From: Paraburkholderia silviterrae
GTDB lineage: Bacteria > Pseudomonadota > Gammaproteobacteria > Burkholderiales > Burkholderiaceae
NCBI RefSeq assembly: GCF_004353915.1
Contig: NZ_SMRP01000030.1
Location: 1-64,000, forward strand
Length of the DNA stretch: 64,000 nucleotides
Direction of reading: 5' to 3'
Shown here: positions 42,769 to 51,577 of the stretch, piece after piece
How the letters are laid out: the number at the start of each line of letters is the position of its first letter
Position numbering within the stretch: the first letter of the stretch is position 1
Notes under the pieces: model-generated
The model's input: only the letters and a program-made list of their open reading frames with translations
Databases searched by the model: none
Told to the model about the DNA's origin: nothing
Position numbers and translations under genes: made by a program

Positions 42769-43078
42769 GCATCATCGGCGTTTCCGGACGCCGAAGCACG
42801 CGTTCGGCACGGCCCAGATCGCCGTCCGAAATCGTCTTGTTGAAGTACAGACCCAGCAGGATCGATACCGGCGGCGGAATCTCCGCGCCCGACTCGAACC
42901 GGCTGCCGCGCGATTGCGTCACGCCGAACCGCGCCCAGAAGCGGCGCTGGCTTTCCTTCTTCTTCTTCCGATACGCGATGATCAGGACACGGTCGATTAC
43001 CGACGACAGGTCCCCTCCAGTGTGAGCGTGAGAGGAATTCACGCCCGCCTGCCATTGATGATTGTCCAGAAGTTCCAT
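42752..43078 (-). CDS. rsaL: RsaL-like repressor of the acyl-homoserine lactone synthase gene
   Basis: 108 residues. The C-terminal helical DNA-binding domain reads YRKKKKESQRRFWARFGVTQSRGSRFESGAEIPPPVSILLGLYFNKTISDGDLGRAERVL, matching the RsaL pattern FGVTQSRGSRYESGR-IP. RsaL proteins bind the promoter of the lasI/braI-type gene and hold autoinducer output steady. The ATG at 43078 has GAGAG upstream. It is transcribed toward braR, with overlapping 3' ends, and divergently from braI, with which it shares a 169-bp promoter region. Confidence 0.85.
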   Translation of the reverse strand: MELLDNHQWQAGVNSSHAHTGGDLSSVIDRVLIIAYRKKKKESQRRFWARFGVTQSRGSRFESGAEIPPPVSILLGLYFNKTISDGDLGRAERVLRRPETPMMLSPGQ

Positions 43079-43155
43079 TTTGACTCTCGCTGTGTCAGAT
43101 ATGCCTGATGAGTGACTGCCGCCCAGCCATTCTCCAGAACTGACCCTCCCCGCGC

Positions 43156-43175
43156 ACCTACCTATCTTGATAGGT
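43156..43175. promoter_or_regulatory. lux box in the rsaL-braI intergenic region
   Basis: ACCTACCTATCTTGATAGGT matches the 20-bp lux/las box plan with CT-N12-AG (43158-43173). Its core ACCTATC-TT-GATAGGT is a perfect 7-bp dyad. It is 72 bp before the braI start and 78 bp from the rsaL start. TATATTCATAACGCATAG directly downstream contains TATG/CATA-like half-sites that could be the RsaL site. Confidence 0.65.
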
Positions 43176-43247
43176 GTTTTTTTATATTCATAACGCATAG
43201 CTTCGATCCATACCGCTGCCCCTCCACACGTACACGGGAGAGTTGTC

Positions 43248-43838
43248 ATGCAAGCTGCGATTCGGATCGGACTGCGCCAGGAGTTCGACAACGAGGATAT
43301 CAACGAGATGTACCGGCTGCGCGCACGCGTGTTTCGCGACCGCATGGGCTGGGATATTCCCACCATCGCCGGGATGGAAATCGATGGGTACGACGCGCTC
43401 GGGCCCCATTACATGCTGATCCAGGGCAACGACGGCAAGGTGTGCGGCTGCTGGCGCCTGATGCCGACCGAAGGCCCGAACATGCTGCGCGACACCTTCC
43501 CGCAGCTGCTGCATGGAGATACGGCGCCGGCGGGCCGTCATATCTGGGAACTCAGCCGTTTTGCCATCGAGTCGGGCAATGACCAGGCGTTCGGATTTGC
43601 CGATGTCACCATGCACGCGATCCATGCACTGGTCTCGTTTGCCGACCGCATGGGCATCTCGCGCTATGTGACCGTCACCACCACGCCCATCGAGCGCCTG
43701 CTGCGCCGCACCGGCATTGACGTCACGCGGCTCGGCGCGCCCGTTCGCATTGGCGTGGAAAACGCCGTCGCGCTGGAAATCGCCGTGAGTCCGCAGACCC
43801 GCAACGCCCTGTTCGGACCGATGGCCGCCGCGGCCTGA
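43248..43838 (+). CDS. braI: Acyl-homoserine lactone synthase (BraI-like LuxI family)
   Basis: 196 residues. Invariant LuxI positions are visible: R and F in RLRARVFRDRMGW, D and D in EIDGYDALG, R in CWRLMPTEGPNML, and E and R in WELSRFAIE. It makes an acyl-homoserine lactone from SAM and an acyl-ACP in the cytoplasm. By analogy with BraI it would be a long-chain 3-oxo form, which the sequence alone does not prove. Regulated by the lux box and RsaL site upstream. Downstream is a convergent MFS exporter. Confidence 0.9.
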   Translation: MQAAIRIGLRQEFDNEDINEMYRLRARVFRDRMGWDIPTIAGMEIDGYDALGPHYMLIQGNDGKVCGCWRLMPTEGPNMLRDTFPQLLHGDTAPAGRHIWELSRFAIESGNDQAFGFADVTMHAIHALVSFADRMGISRYVTVTTTPIERLLRRTGIDVTRLGAPVRIGVENAVALEIAVSPQTRNALFGPMAAAA

Positions 43839-44003
43839 AAGCCGCGCGCACCCCCTTGTCGATCCAGCAACTTGCGCCACGGCCCGCGGCGCACATGTCA
43901 GGCAGCTTACGATTTTGTCTGATGAATTGCGCCGAAGGTGGCCGAAACCCTCCGCAGCGGGCGAGCCGCGCACGCAAGTAACGGGCCCTGGACGGCAACG
44001 CCG

Positions 44004-45602
44004 TCACTCCGCCTGCACCGGCCCGCGCGCCGGCGCCGATGGTGCTGCGGCACGGCCGAAGCGGATATGCGCGATGCGGCGCACGCTCAGCGCCGCCACG
44101 AACGCGGCGAAGCCGGTCAGGCCGATGCCAAGATGGATGGCGTCCACCAGCACGTGCCGCACCGCCTCGATCAGCGCCGCTCCGTCGAGTCCCGCCGCCT
44201 TCATTTGTGCCGTCAGAGCGCCGCGCAGCGCCGGATCGATCAGTACGCGCGGATCCGCAAGCTGTGGCTGCCAGCGCGCAGCGCCTGGCGAGCCGAGCAC
44301 CGCGAGCGCGTCGCCGACGCCGCCGGCATAGCGATGGTTCACGATCGTCGCGACGATGCTCGTCCCGAGCATGCCGCCCACCATGCGCGTGGATTGCAGC
44401 AGCGCCGTCGTGATGCCGAAGCGCTCGCGCCCGGCAATCTCCTGCCCGAACACGTTGAGATTGTTGAGAATGAAACCGAGGCCGATGCCCACTGCGGCCA
44501 TTGCGAGCTCAAGCCACAGATGCGGCGTCGTGCGCGTGGCGAATGCGAGCCCCACCGAAGCGCACACGAGCAGGCCAAAACCAACGGTCAGAATGGCCGT
44601 CGGCTTCTTCAGGTGGATCACGATGCGCGTGTTGACGAGACTGCCGAGCGCAATGCACGCGGCGATCGGCGTCGCCAGCAGGCCGGCCTCCTGGGGCGAG
44701 AGGCCGAAGCCGCCCTGCAGCAGCAGCGGCGCGAAAAAGATCAGCGAGAACATCACGAAGCCGGAGAGCGTCGAGAGCGTAAACAGCGTGACCAACTGAG
44801 CGTCGCGAAAGAGGTCGAGCGGAATAATCGGATGTGTCGCGCGCCGCTCGCAAGCCAGCAACGCCACGGCGCCAACCGCCACGATGGCGATCAACGCGAG
44901 ATTGCCCGGCGTCACGCCGTCCTTCGGCACGGCCTCGATCACGGTCTGGAAGGCGCCCAGCACGATCGCGACCAGCGCGGCGCCGGTCCAGTCGATGCGC
45001 ACCTCGCCCGTGCGCGCTTGACGGTAGGCCGGCAGATGCGCCCAGATGAAATAGAGCGCCAGCGCCCCAACCGGCAGATTCACCAGGAAGGTCGAGCGCC
45101 AACCGAAATGCTCGGAGAGCCAGCCGCCCAGCGAAGGGCCCGCCGCCGTGCCGATGCCGTAGGCCGCCGCCATCACCACCTGCCAGCGCACCCGCGCGCG
45201 CGGATCGGGAAAGAGATCGGGAATCGAGGCGAACGCGGTGCCCACCATCATCCCGCCGCCCACGCCTTGCAGCGCGCGCGCCACTGCCAGAAAACGCATA
45301 TCCGTGGCGAGCCCGCACAGCGCCGAGGCGACGGTAAACACGATCACCGCCGCGATCACAAAGCGCTTGCGCCCGAAGTAGTCGCCCAGACGGCCGAACA
45401 CCGGCACGGTCACGACCGATGCCAGCAGATACGCGCTCGCAATCCATGCGTAGTACTGGAAGCCGTGCAGCTCGGCGACGATCGACGGCAATGCGGTGCT
45501 GACGACGGTCTGATCGAGCGCGACCAGCATGTTGACGAGGCCGATGCCGAGCATGGCCAATAGCGCGTCGCGAAACTGCAAGGGAGTGTGGGCGGAAGTC
45601 AC
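44004..45602 (-). CDS. DHA2-family MFS drug exporter (EmrB/QacA type)
   Basis: About 532 residues from a GTG at 45602, with 14 predicted membrane spans. The first span is LLAMLGIGLVNMLVALDQTVVSTALPSIVAELHGF, containing the family motif LDxTVVxxALP. Motif A is GRLGDYFGRKRF, and a middle region holds GPSLGGWLSEHFGWRSTFLVNLPVGALAL. It expels hydrophobic compounds by proton antiport. The open frame extends to 45752, but those residues are Arg/Ser-rich and not membrane-like, so I prefer the GTG, though its ribosome-binding site is weak. No regulator or membrane-fusion partner is adjacent. Confidence 0.85.
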   Translation of the reverse strand: MTSAHTPLQFRDALLAMLGIGLVNMLVALDQTVVSTALPSIVAELHGFQYYAWIASAYLLASVVTVPVFGRLGDYFGRKRFVIAAVIVFTVASALCGLATDMRFLAVARALQGVGGGMMVGTAFASIPDLFPDPRARVRWQVVMAAAYGIGTAAGPSLGGWLSEHFGWRSTFLVNLPVGALALYFIWAHLPAYRQARTGEVRIDWTGAALVAIVLGAFQTVIEAVPKDGVTPGNLALIAIVAVGAVALLACERRATHPIIPLDLFRDAQLVTLFTLSTLSGFVMFSLIFFAPLLLQGGFGLSPQEAGLLATPIAACIALGSLVNTRIVIHLKKPTAILTVGFGLLVCASVGLAFATRTTPHLWLELAMAAVGIGLGFILNNLNVFGQEIAGRERFGITTALLQSTRMVGGMLGTSIVATIVNHRYAGGVGDALAVLGSPGAARWQPQLADPRVLIDPALRGALTAQMKAAGLDGAALIEAVRHVLVDAIHLGIGLTGFAAFVAALSVRRIAHIRFGRAAAPSAPARGPVQAE

Positions 45603-45917
45603 GGATCGGAATGCTGCGGCGCGCAAGTGCGAAAGAGACGCAAAGATAGCGGGACGGCGAGCCCCGCGCAACCGGACGAATGATGGAATGCGCCCGGCTA
45701 CTGGTGACGGCAGCGTGCTTCGAAACCGGCCAGACGCCCCACCCCGACGCAAAAATCTTGATCTTCCTTCCTATACCTTCCACTTTTCATACCGCGACAC
45801 TGCAACTTTCTGAACAATCAATTAAGCTTTTCAAAGTTCAATAATTGCAGCACAAGGCCACGGGCGTACGTCAACCCAAAGCCACACGCATTCCGGTTCC
45901 ACTCAAACGGAGGCTCC
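45603..45917. other. Divergent region between MFS exporter and universal stress protein
   Basis: 315 bp with no gene. 45770-45860 is AT-rich (CAATCAATTAAGCTTTTCAAAG region) and is the likely promoter of the stress gene. I do not see a canonical TTGAT-N4-ATCAA FNR box, although an FNR-type gene lies nearby. Confidence 0.45.
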
Positions 45918-46388
45918 ATGTATAAACGCATCCTGGTCGCAGTCGACGGCAGCGAAACGTCGCGCCGCGCATTCGACGCCGCGCTCGAACTGGCGAAGAC
46001 GATGGGTTCGACACTGCAACCGTTCTACGTGATCGAGAACACGCCGATGTATTTCGACGCCCCGGGCTACGATCCGTCCATCCTGCGCAACCAGATGATT
46101 GCCCAGGGCAAGGAGCTCGCCGAGCAGATGAACAAACGGCTGGCCGAGCGCGGCGTGCAGGGCGAGATGCTGACCGCGGAGGCGTCCTCGCTCGACGACG
46201 TGCCCGCGCTCGTGCTCAACGCGGCAAAGACCAACGGCACTGACCTGATCGTGATGGGCACTCACGGGCGGCGCGGTTTCCAGCGGCTGATTCTTGGCAG
46301 CGTGGCCGAGCGCTGCGTGCGGCAATCGACCCTGCCGGTCCTCCTGATTCCTTCCGCCGCTGGCCCATTCGAAGCCGACTCCGAATAA
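45918..46388 (+). CDS. Universal stress protein A family
   Basis: 156 residues. The start MYKRILVAVDGSETSRRAFDAALELAKTMGSTL and the ATP-binding loop GTHGRRGFQRLILGSVAERCVRQSTLPVLL (G-x2-G-x9-GS pattern) are typical. It is a soluble stress protein, often induced under low oxygen, which agrees with the FNR-type gene just downstream. GGAGG precedes the ATG. Confidence 0.93.
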   Translation: MYKRILVAVDGSETSRRAFDAALELAKTMGSTLQPFYVIENTPMYFDAPGYDPSILRNQMIAQGKELAEQMNKRLAERGVQGEMLTAEASSLDDVPALVLNAAKTNGTDLIVMGTHGRRGFQRLILGSVAERCVRQSTLPVLLIPSAAGPFEADSE

Positions 46389-46440
46389 CGGATATCGAAT
46401 AGCCGCGAATTACGAGATAACGCTCCAATTCAAATCTTTT

Positions 46441-46504
46441 TGAACCCGCTTGAGCACGATCACTTGCCGCGAAACCGGCTTCTGACAAGGCTCAAGCGGG
46501 TTCA
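46441..46504. repeat. Perfect 15-bp inverted repeat between usp and the FNR gene
   Basis: TGAACCCGCTTGAGC (46441-46455) is exactly complementary to 46490-46504, with a 34-base centre. It lies 50 bp after the stress-protein stop and 85 bp before the FNR-type start. It could be a long-loop terminator or a two-site operator. Confidence 0.6.
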
Positions 46505-46588
46505 TCTCAAATGCGTGGCGTTTTGCCGCCATTTTAAGATTTAAACGCGGTGTGACAATGCTCCAAAATTCGATTACAGGAGCAAGCC

Positions 46589-47344
46589 ATGCTGACCCCT
46601 ACCGTCGTATCCCACTCCACCGTGCGCCGTGCTACCCGCAACGCCGCGACAAGCCCGCGCACCACCGCGCGCTGCTCGACTTGTGCAATGCGGCATTTGT
46701 GCATGCCTCAGGGACTCGCGCTCGACGATTTGCCCAAGCTCGAAGCGCTCATCTGCAACGCACGCAGCGTGCGGCGCGGCGAAGCGCTCTATCGCGCCGG
46801 CGACCCGTTCGATACGCTCTACGCCGTGCGCTCCGGATCGCTGAAGACCGTCATGGCGCACCGCGACGGCCGCGAGCAGGTCACGGGCCTGCGCCTCGCC
46901 GGCGACCCGCTCGGCATCGACGGCATCAGCACCGACTTCCACACCTGCAGTGCCGTGGCGCTCGAAGACAGCTCGGTGTGCATCATCCCCTACTCGGCGC
47001 TCAAGCACCTGTGCCGCGAGACCGGCGCCATGCAGGACCGCCTGCACCGGCTCATGAGCGAGCAGCTCATCCGCGAGTCGTCGCAGATGATGGTGCTGGG
47101 CTCGCTTTCCGCCGACGAGCGCGTGGCGGCCTTCCTGCTCGACGTCTCCGAGCGCAACGGACAGCGCGGCTACTCGCACGCGGAGTTCAATCTGCGCATG
47201 ACGCGCGAGGACATGGGCAGCTATCTCGGCATGACGCTCGAAACGGTCAGCCGCACCCTGTCAAGATTTCAAAAACGTGGTCTGATCGACACGCAGGGCA
47301 AGCTCATCCGCATTATCGACATCGATGGCCTGCGGCACCTGTAA
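46589..47344 (+). CDS. FNR/ANR-type oxygen-sensing regulator
   Basis: 251 residues. An N-terminal cysteine cluster C-x2-C-x5-C (CSTCAMRHLC) plus a later Cys (HTCSAVAL) would ligate a 4Fe-4S cluster, as in FNR. Next come a cyclic-nucleotide-binding-like barrel, a long dimer helix, and the CRP helix-turn-helix (MTREDMGSYLGMTLETVSRTLSRFQKRGLI) with the FNR recognition residues E-xx-SR. It senses oxygen and controls anaerobic or microaerobic genes. AGGAG precedes the ATG. The adjacent stress gene is a plausible target. Confidence 0.92.
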   Translation: MLTPTVVSHSTVRRATRNAATSPRTTARCSTCAMRHLCMPQGLALDDLPKLEALICNARSVRRGEALYRAGDPFDTLYAVRSGSLKTVMAHRDGREQVTGLRLAGDPLGIDGISTDFHTCSAVALEDSSVCIIPYSALKHLCRETGAMQDRLHRLMSEQLIRESSQMMVLGSLSADERVAAFLLDVSERNGQRGYSHAEFNLRMTREDMGSYLGMTLETVSRTLSRFQKRGLIDTQGKLIRIIDIDGLRHL

Positions 47345-47358
47345 GCGAAGTGCCCCAT

Positions 47359-47384
47359 GCGTGCCGCCCCTGCGGGCGGCACGC
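47359..47384 (+). terminator. Hairpin terminator after the FNR-type gene
   Basis: GCGTGCCGCCC (47359-47369) pairs with GGGCGGCACGC (47374-47384) over 11 bp with a 4-base loop, 14 bp past the stop. No T-run, but stem strength is high. Confidence 0.65.
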
Positions 47385-47529
47385 GTTCAAGTGCGTCCCC
47401 ATTAGCCTCCCTCGTTCGCACCCCCTTCACCCCTGAACGGCGGTGCGCGCGTCGGGCTGCGACACGTTGGCACGACTCCTGCGCAGCGGTAAAGTCTTGT
47501 TCACCGCTCAAGTCAGGAGACTCGCCGCA

Positions 47530-48810
47530 ATGCAGCTCCCGCCCTCTCCCACGCTCGCCGCACGCCTTGGCCACGCCCGTGCCGCCAGCGACGCGCTCTT
47601 CGCGATCGTCAAGCCCGAATGCCTCTACGAGCGCCCGATCCGCGAGCGTCATCGCATCGTGTTCTACATCGGCCATCTAGAGGCGTTCGACCGCAATCTC
47701 TTCGACAAGCGGCTCTTCGATCTGCCATCCGCCGCCCCGCGGCTCGACCACTTGTTCGCGTTCGGCATCGACCCCGTCGACGGCGCGCTGCCCACCGATA
47801 CGCCGGCCGACTGGCCGCGCCTCGATGAAATCCGCAACTATGCGCGCGACACCCGTGCGCGCATCGACGCGCAACTCGCCGCGCTCGACCTGCCGCCCGG
47901 CGCTTCGCCGCTCGGCGCCGCCGCGCAATTGCTGAATGTGGCCATCGAGCATCGCCTGATGCACGTCGAGACGCTCGCCTACATGCTCCACCAGTTGCCG
48001 TTTGCGCAGAAGCTCGCGCCCGCCGGAGCACGCGAATTCGCCGACCATCTGTATTTGGCGACGCCGTCGACGGTCAGCGTGCCGGCCGGGCGCACCGAGC
48101 TCGGCATGACGCACGAGCGCGGCGTCTTTGGCTGGGACAACGAGTTCGGCGAGGAACAAGTGGCGGTCGAGGCGTTCGAGATCGACCGCTACATGGTGAC
48201 CAACGGCGCCTGGCTCGATTTCATGGCCGACGGCGGCTATCGGCGCAAGGACCTTTGGGACGACGCCAATTGGGCGTGGAAGGAAGCCGAAGGCATCGAG
48301 CATCCGGTCTTCTGGCTGCGTGACGCAGGCGGCTGGCGCCTGCGCACGATGTTCGAGGACATTGCGCTACCGCTCGCGTGGCCGGTCTATGTGAGTCACG
48401 CGGAAGCCAGCGCCTTCGCGCGCTGGCGCGGTGCGCGCTTGCCGACCGAGGCCGAATGGCAGCGCGCGGCACACGGCGCGTTGCCGGGCGCCACCGACAA
48501 CTTCGACTTCCGGCGCTGGAACCCCGTCGCCGTGGACGCGACGCCGGACAGCGCCAGCACGTGGGGCGTGGAGGGGCTATACGGCAACGGCTGGGAATGG
48601 ACGTCGACGCTATTCGGCCCCCTGCCCGGATTCGAGCCGTTTCCCTTCTACGAAGGCTATTCGGCGAATTTTTTCGACGGACAGCATTATTCGATGAAAG
48701 GCGGCTCCGCCCGCACTGCGGCCTGCATGATACGCCCGACGTTCCGCAACTGGTTTCAGCCGCACTATCAGTATGTCTATGCGGGATTTCGTTGTGTACG
48801 CAACGAATAA
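47530..48810 (+). CDS. EgtB/SenA-like non-heme iron sulfoxide (selenoxide) synthase
   Basis: 426 residues. A DinB-like helical domain contributes the iron ligands H49 (YIGHLE), H141 and H145 with E147 (IEHRLMHVETL, the HX3HXE motif). A formylglycine-generating-enzyme/sulfatase-modifying domain follows (VPAGRTELGMTHERGVFGWDNE, FEIDRYMVTNGAWLDFM, RLPTEAEWQRAAHG, YSMKGGSARTA, RPTFRNWF, FRCVRNE). This is the architecture of ergothioneine EgtB and selenoneine SenA, which join a thiol or seleno-sugar to trimethylhistidine. No egtD, senB or senC gene is beside it, so the exact product is open. ATG at 47530 with AGGAG upstream. Its 3' end overlaps the next gene by 38 bases. Confidence 0.82.
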   Translation: MQLPPSPTLAARLGHARAASDALFAIVKPECLYERPIRERHRIVFYIGHLEAFDRNLFDKRLFDLPSAAPRLDHLFAFGIDPVDGALPTDTPADWPRLDEIRNYARDTRARIDAQLAALDLPPGASPLGAAAQLLNVAIEHRLMHVETLAYMLHQLPFAQKLAPAGAREFADHLYLATPSTVSVPAGRTELGMTHERGVFGWDNEFGEEQVAVEAFEIDRYMVTNGAWLDFMADGGYRRKDLWDDANWAWKEAEGIEHPVFWLRDAGGWRLRTMFEDIALPLAWPVYVSHAEASAFARWRGARLPTEAEWQRAAHGALPGATDNFDFRRWNPVAVDATPDSASTWGVEGLYGNGWEWTSTLFGPLPGFEPFPFYEGYSANFFDGQHYSMKGGSARTAACMIRPTFRNWFQPHYQYVYAGFRCVRNE

Positions 48811-50308
48811 ATCGATCGCTGTCCTGATCGCCCTGCTCGGCTCGCTTTCCGGCTGCACAGTCGGCCCCGATTACCGCACGCCCGCCCCGCCCGCGACCGA
48901 CACCTACACCCCCACGCCGCTGCCCGAACAAACGGCGTCGTCGCCGGGCGCAGCGGGCGTCCCCCAACGGTTCGAAGCCGGCCAGGACATTCCCGCGCAA
49001 TGGTGGACGCTCTTTCATTGCGAGCCGCTCGATGCGCTGATCCGCGAGGCGCTCGCCAACAGTCCCAATGTCGCCGCGGCGCAAGCGGCGCTCAGGCAGG
49101 CCAGCGAAAATCTGCGCGCGCAGGTAGGCAGCACGCTGTATCCCTCCGTCAATGCGACGGCCAATGCGACGCGAGAAAAGTTCAACGGCGTCACGTTCGG
49201 CGAACCGGGGCTGACGGAGGTGCTGAACCTCTATAACGCGTCGGTGAACGTGTCGTACAACCTCGATGTGTTCGGCGGCGAAAAACGCCAGATCGAATCG
49301 CTGCGCTCACAGGTCGACTACCAGGGCTTTCAGTTGCAAGCGACGTATCTCGCGTTGTCGGCGAATATCGTGACGGCGGCTGTCAAGGAAGCGTCGCTGC
49401 GCGAGCAGATCGAAGCGACCGAGCGCATCGCCGACGACGAAGACGCGCAACTCGGCGTGCTGCGCAAGCAACTCGAGCTTGGCGGCGTGAGCCGCACGGC
49501 CGTGCTGGCGCAGGAAACACTGGTCGCGCAGACGCGCGCGAGCTTGCCGCCGCTGCGCCAGTCGCTCGACCAGACGCGCCACCAGCTGGCCGTGCTCGCG
49601 GGCAAGCCGCCGAGCGATACGGGTGTGCCCGAATTCAGGCTGTCGATGTTCACGCTGCCGCAGACCTTGCCCGTCAGCGTGCCTTCGTCGCTCGTCAGGC
49701 AGCGTCCCGACATTCTCGCCGCCGACGCCACGCTGCATCAGGCCAGCGCCCAGGTCGGCGTGGCGACGGCAAACATGTATCCGCAGCTCACGCTCTCCGC
49801 GAGCTACGGCCCGCAAGCGCTGACCCCAGCCGGTCTGCTCAAGTCTGCGGACATGATCTGGAGCATCGGCGCCGGCATCACGCAGCCAATCTTCCATGGC
49901 GGCCAGCTGAGCGCGCAAAAACGCGCGGCGCAAGCGGCATTCGATCAGGCCAACGCGCAATATCGGCAGACGGTGTTGCTCGCGTTCCAGAACGTCGCCG
50001 ATACGCTGCGCGCGCTCGAGCACGATGCAACGGGCCTGTCCGCGCAAACGCAAGCATGGCGCGCCGCGCGCGATTCGCTCGATCTGACGCGCGGCCAGTT
50101 TCGCGTCGGCGGCGTCAGCTACCTGGCGCTGCTCGATGCGCAGCGCCAGTTCCAGCAGAGCGTCGTCAATCTCGCACAAGCGCAAGCCGCGCGCTACGCG
50201 GACACGGCAGCGCTGTTTCAGGCGCTTGGCGGCGGCTGGTGGAACGACACGACGACCGGCCAGGGTGCCCTGGCGGCGCCCGCCTCGCGAGCCGCCCAAG
50301 CGCAGTGA
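48773..50308 (+). CDS. RND efflux outer-membrane factor (OprM/NodT lipoprotein)
   Basis: 511 residues. Signal with lipobox ALLGSLSG-C near residue 28, then TVGPDYRTPAPP, the standard opening of NodT-family channels. Two TolC repeats follow, with LIREALANSPNVAAAQAALRQASENLRAQVG and the Gly-rich turns of the family. It forms the outer-membrane exit duct for the adaptor and pump encoded next. The start lies within the end of the EgtB-like gene; an alternative ATG is two codons on. First gene of a three-gene operon (109-bp gap to the adaptor). Confidence 0.92.
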   Translation: MSMRDFVVYATNKSIAVLIALLGSLSGCTVGPDYRTPAPPATDTYTPTPLPEQTASSPGAAGVPQRFEAGQDIPAQWWTLFHCEPLDALIREALANSPNVAAAQAALRQASENLRAQVGSTLYPSVNATANATREKFNGVTFGEPGLTEVLNLYNASVNVSYNLDVFGGEKRQIESLRSQVDYQGFQLQATYLALSANIVTAAVKEASLREQIEATERIADDEDAQLGVLRKQLELGGVSRTAVLAQETLVAQTRASLPPLRQSLDQTRHQLAVLAGKPPSDTGVPEFRLSMFTLPQTLPVSVPSSLVRQRPDILAADATLHQASAQVGVATANMYPQLTLSASYGPQALTPAGLLKSADMIWSIGAGITQPIFHGGQLSAQKRAAQAAFDQANAQYRQTVLLAFQNVADTLRALEHDATGLSAQTQAWRAARDSLDLTRGQFRVGGVSYLALLDAQRQFQQSVVNLAQAQAARYADTAALFQALGGGWWNDTTTGQGALAAPASRAAQAQ

Positions 50309-50417
50309 GTCCACGCGCCGCGATTCCACACGCAGTAGCCGCGCGTCACATGCGAAACGATAGCAGCGCCGCCGGACGAATGTATGCCTCACCTGTTTGC
50401 CGCGCAAGGACACGACG

Positions 50418-51566
50418 ATGACTAAAAAACCGATGGCAAAGCGGATGATCATCACGCTGGTCTGCGTGTGCGTACTGCTCGGCGCTCTGATCGGCTTCAA
50501 TCTGTTCAGGGCGCACATGATCAAAAAGTTCATGGCGAGCAACGCCGCGCCGCCCGCCACTGTCACGGCCGCGGTCGCGGGCTATCAGACGTGGCAGCCG
50601 CAGCTTGCCGCCGTGGGCAGCCTGCGCGCGGTGCGCGGCGTCGACGTGACGACGGAAGTGGCCGGGCTCGTGCGCGAAATCACGTTCAATTCGGGGCAGG
50701 AAGTGAAAGCGGGCCAGGTCCTCGTGCGCCTGAACGACGATTCCGACCGCGCGCTGCTTGCGTCGCTGAAAGCCGCGGCGGACCTCGCGCAAACCGTCTA
50801 CAAGCGCGATACGGCGCAATACGGCATTCAGGCCATCGCGAAGGCGCAACTCGACGCCGACGCGGCCGACCTCAAGAGCAAGCGCGCCCAGGTCGATCAA
50901 CAGGCCGCGCTCGTCGACAAGAAAACGATCCGCGCGCCCTTTGCGGGCCGCGTCGGCATCACGACCGTCAATCCGGGCCAGTACCTCAATCCGGGCGATG
51001 CCATCGTCACGTTGCAGGCGATCGACACGCTCTACGCCGACTTCAATCTGCCGCAACAGCAACTCGGGCAATTGCGGGTCGGCCAGGTGGTCGTCGTCGA
51101 TACGAACGCGTTCAGCAATCGCACGTTCGACGGCAAGATCCGCACGATCAATCCACGCGTCGACAGCACGACGCGCAACGTGCAGATCGAAGCGAGCGTC
51201 GACAACCGCGAGCGCAAGCTGCTGCCCGGCATGTACGCGAACGTGAAGATCGACGCGGGCAGCGTGCAGCGCTACCTGACCTTGCCGCAAACGGCGATCA
51301 CGTATAACCCGTATGGCGCGACGGTGTTCGTCGTCAAACCGGGCACGCGCAAGGATGCCCATGGCAACACGATGCCCATCGCGCAGCAGGTGTTCGTGAC
51401 GCCGGGGCCGACGCGCGGCGATCAAGTCGCGATTCTCAAGGGCATCAGCGAAGGCACGCAGGTCGTGACGAGTGGGCAACTGAAACTGAAGAACGGCACG
51501 TCGCTCGTGATCGACAACCGCGTGCTGCCCGCCGACAACCCGAATCCGATGCCTCAGGAACAGTAA
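50418..51566 (+). CDS. RND efflux periplasmic adaptor (membrane fusion protein)
   Basis: 382 residues. One N-terminal membrane anchor (MIITLVCVCVLLGALIGFNLF). A lipoyl-like domain (GLVREITFNSGQEVKAGQVLVRLND), an alpha-hairpin, the second lipoyl half (TIRAPFAGRVGITTVNPGQYLNPGDAIVTLQAI) and a beta-barrel follow. It links the inner-membrane pump to the outer channel. ATG at 50418 with AAGGA upstream, 11 bp before the pump gene. Confidence 0.93.
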   Translation: MTKKPMAKRMIITLVCVCVLLGALIGFNLFRAHMIKKFMASNAAPPATVTAAVAGYQTWQPQLAAVGSLRAVRGVDVTTEVAGLVREITFNSGQEVKAGQVLVRLNDDSDRALLASLKAAADLAQTVYKRDTAQYGIQAIAKAQLDADAADLKSKRAQVDQQAALVDKKTIRAPFAGRVGITTVNPGQYLNPGDAIVTLQAIDTLYADFNLPQQQLGQLRVGQVVVVDTNAFSNRTFDGKIRTINPRVDSTTRNVQIEASVDNRERKLLPGMYANVKIDAGSVQRYLTLPQTAITYNPYGATVFVVKPGTRKDAHGNTMPIAQQVFVTPGPTRGDQVAILKGISEGTQVVTSGQLKLKNGTSLVIDNRVLPADNPNPMPQEQ

Positions 51567-51577
51567 GAGGCCGCCCG

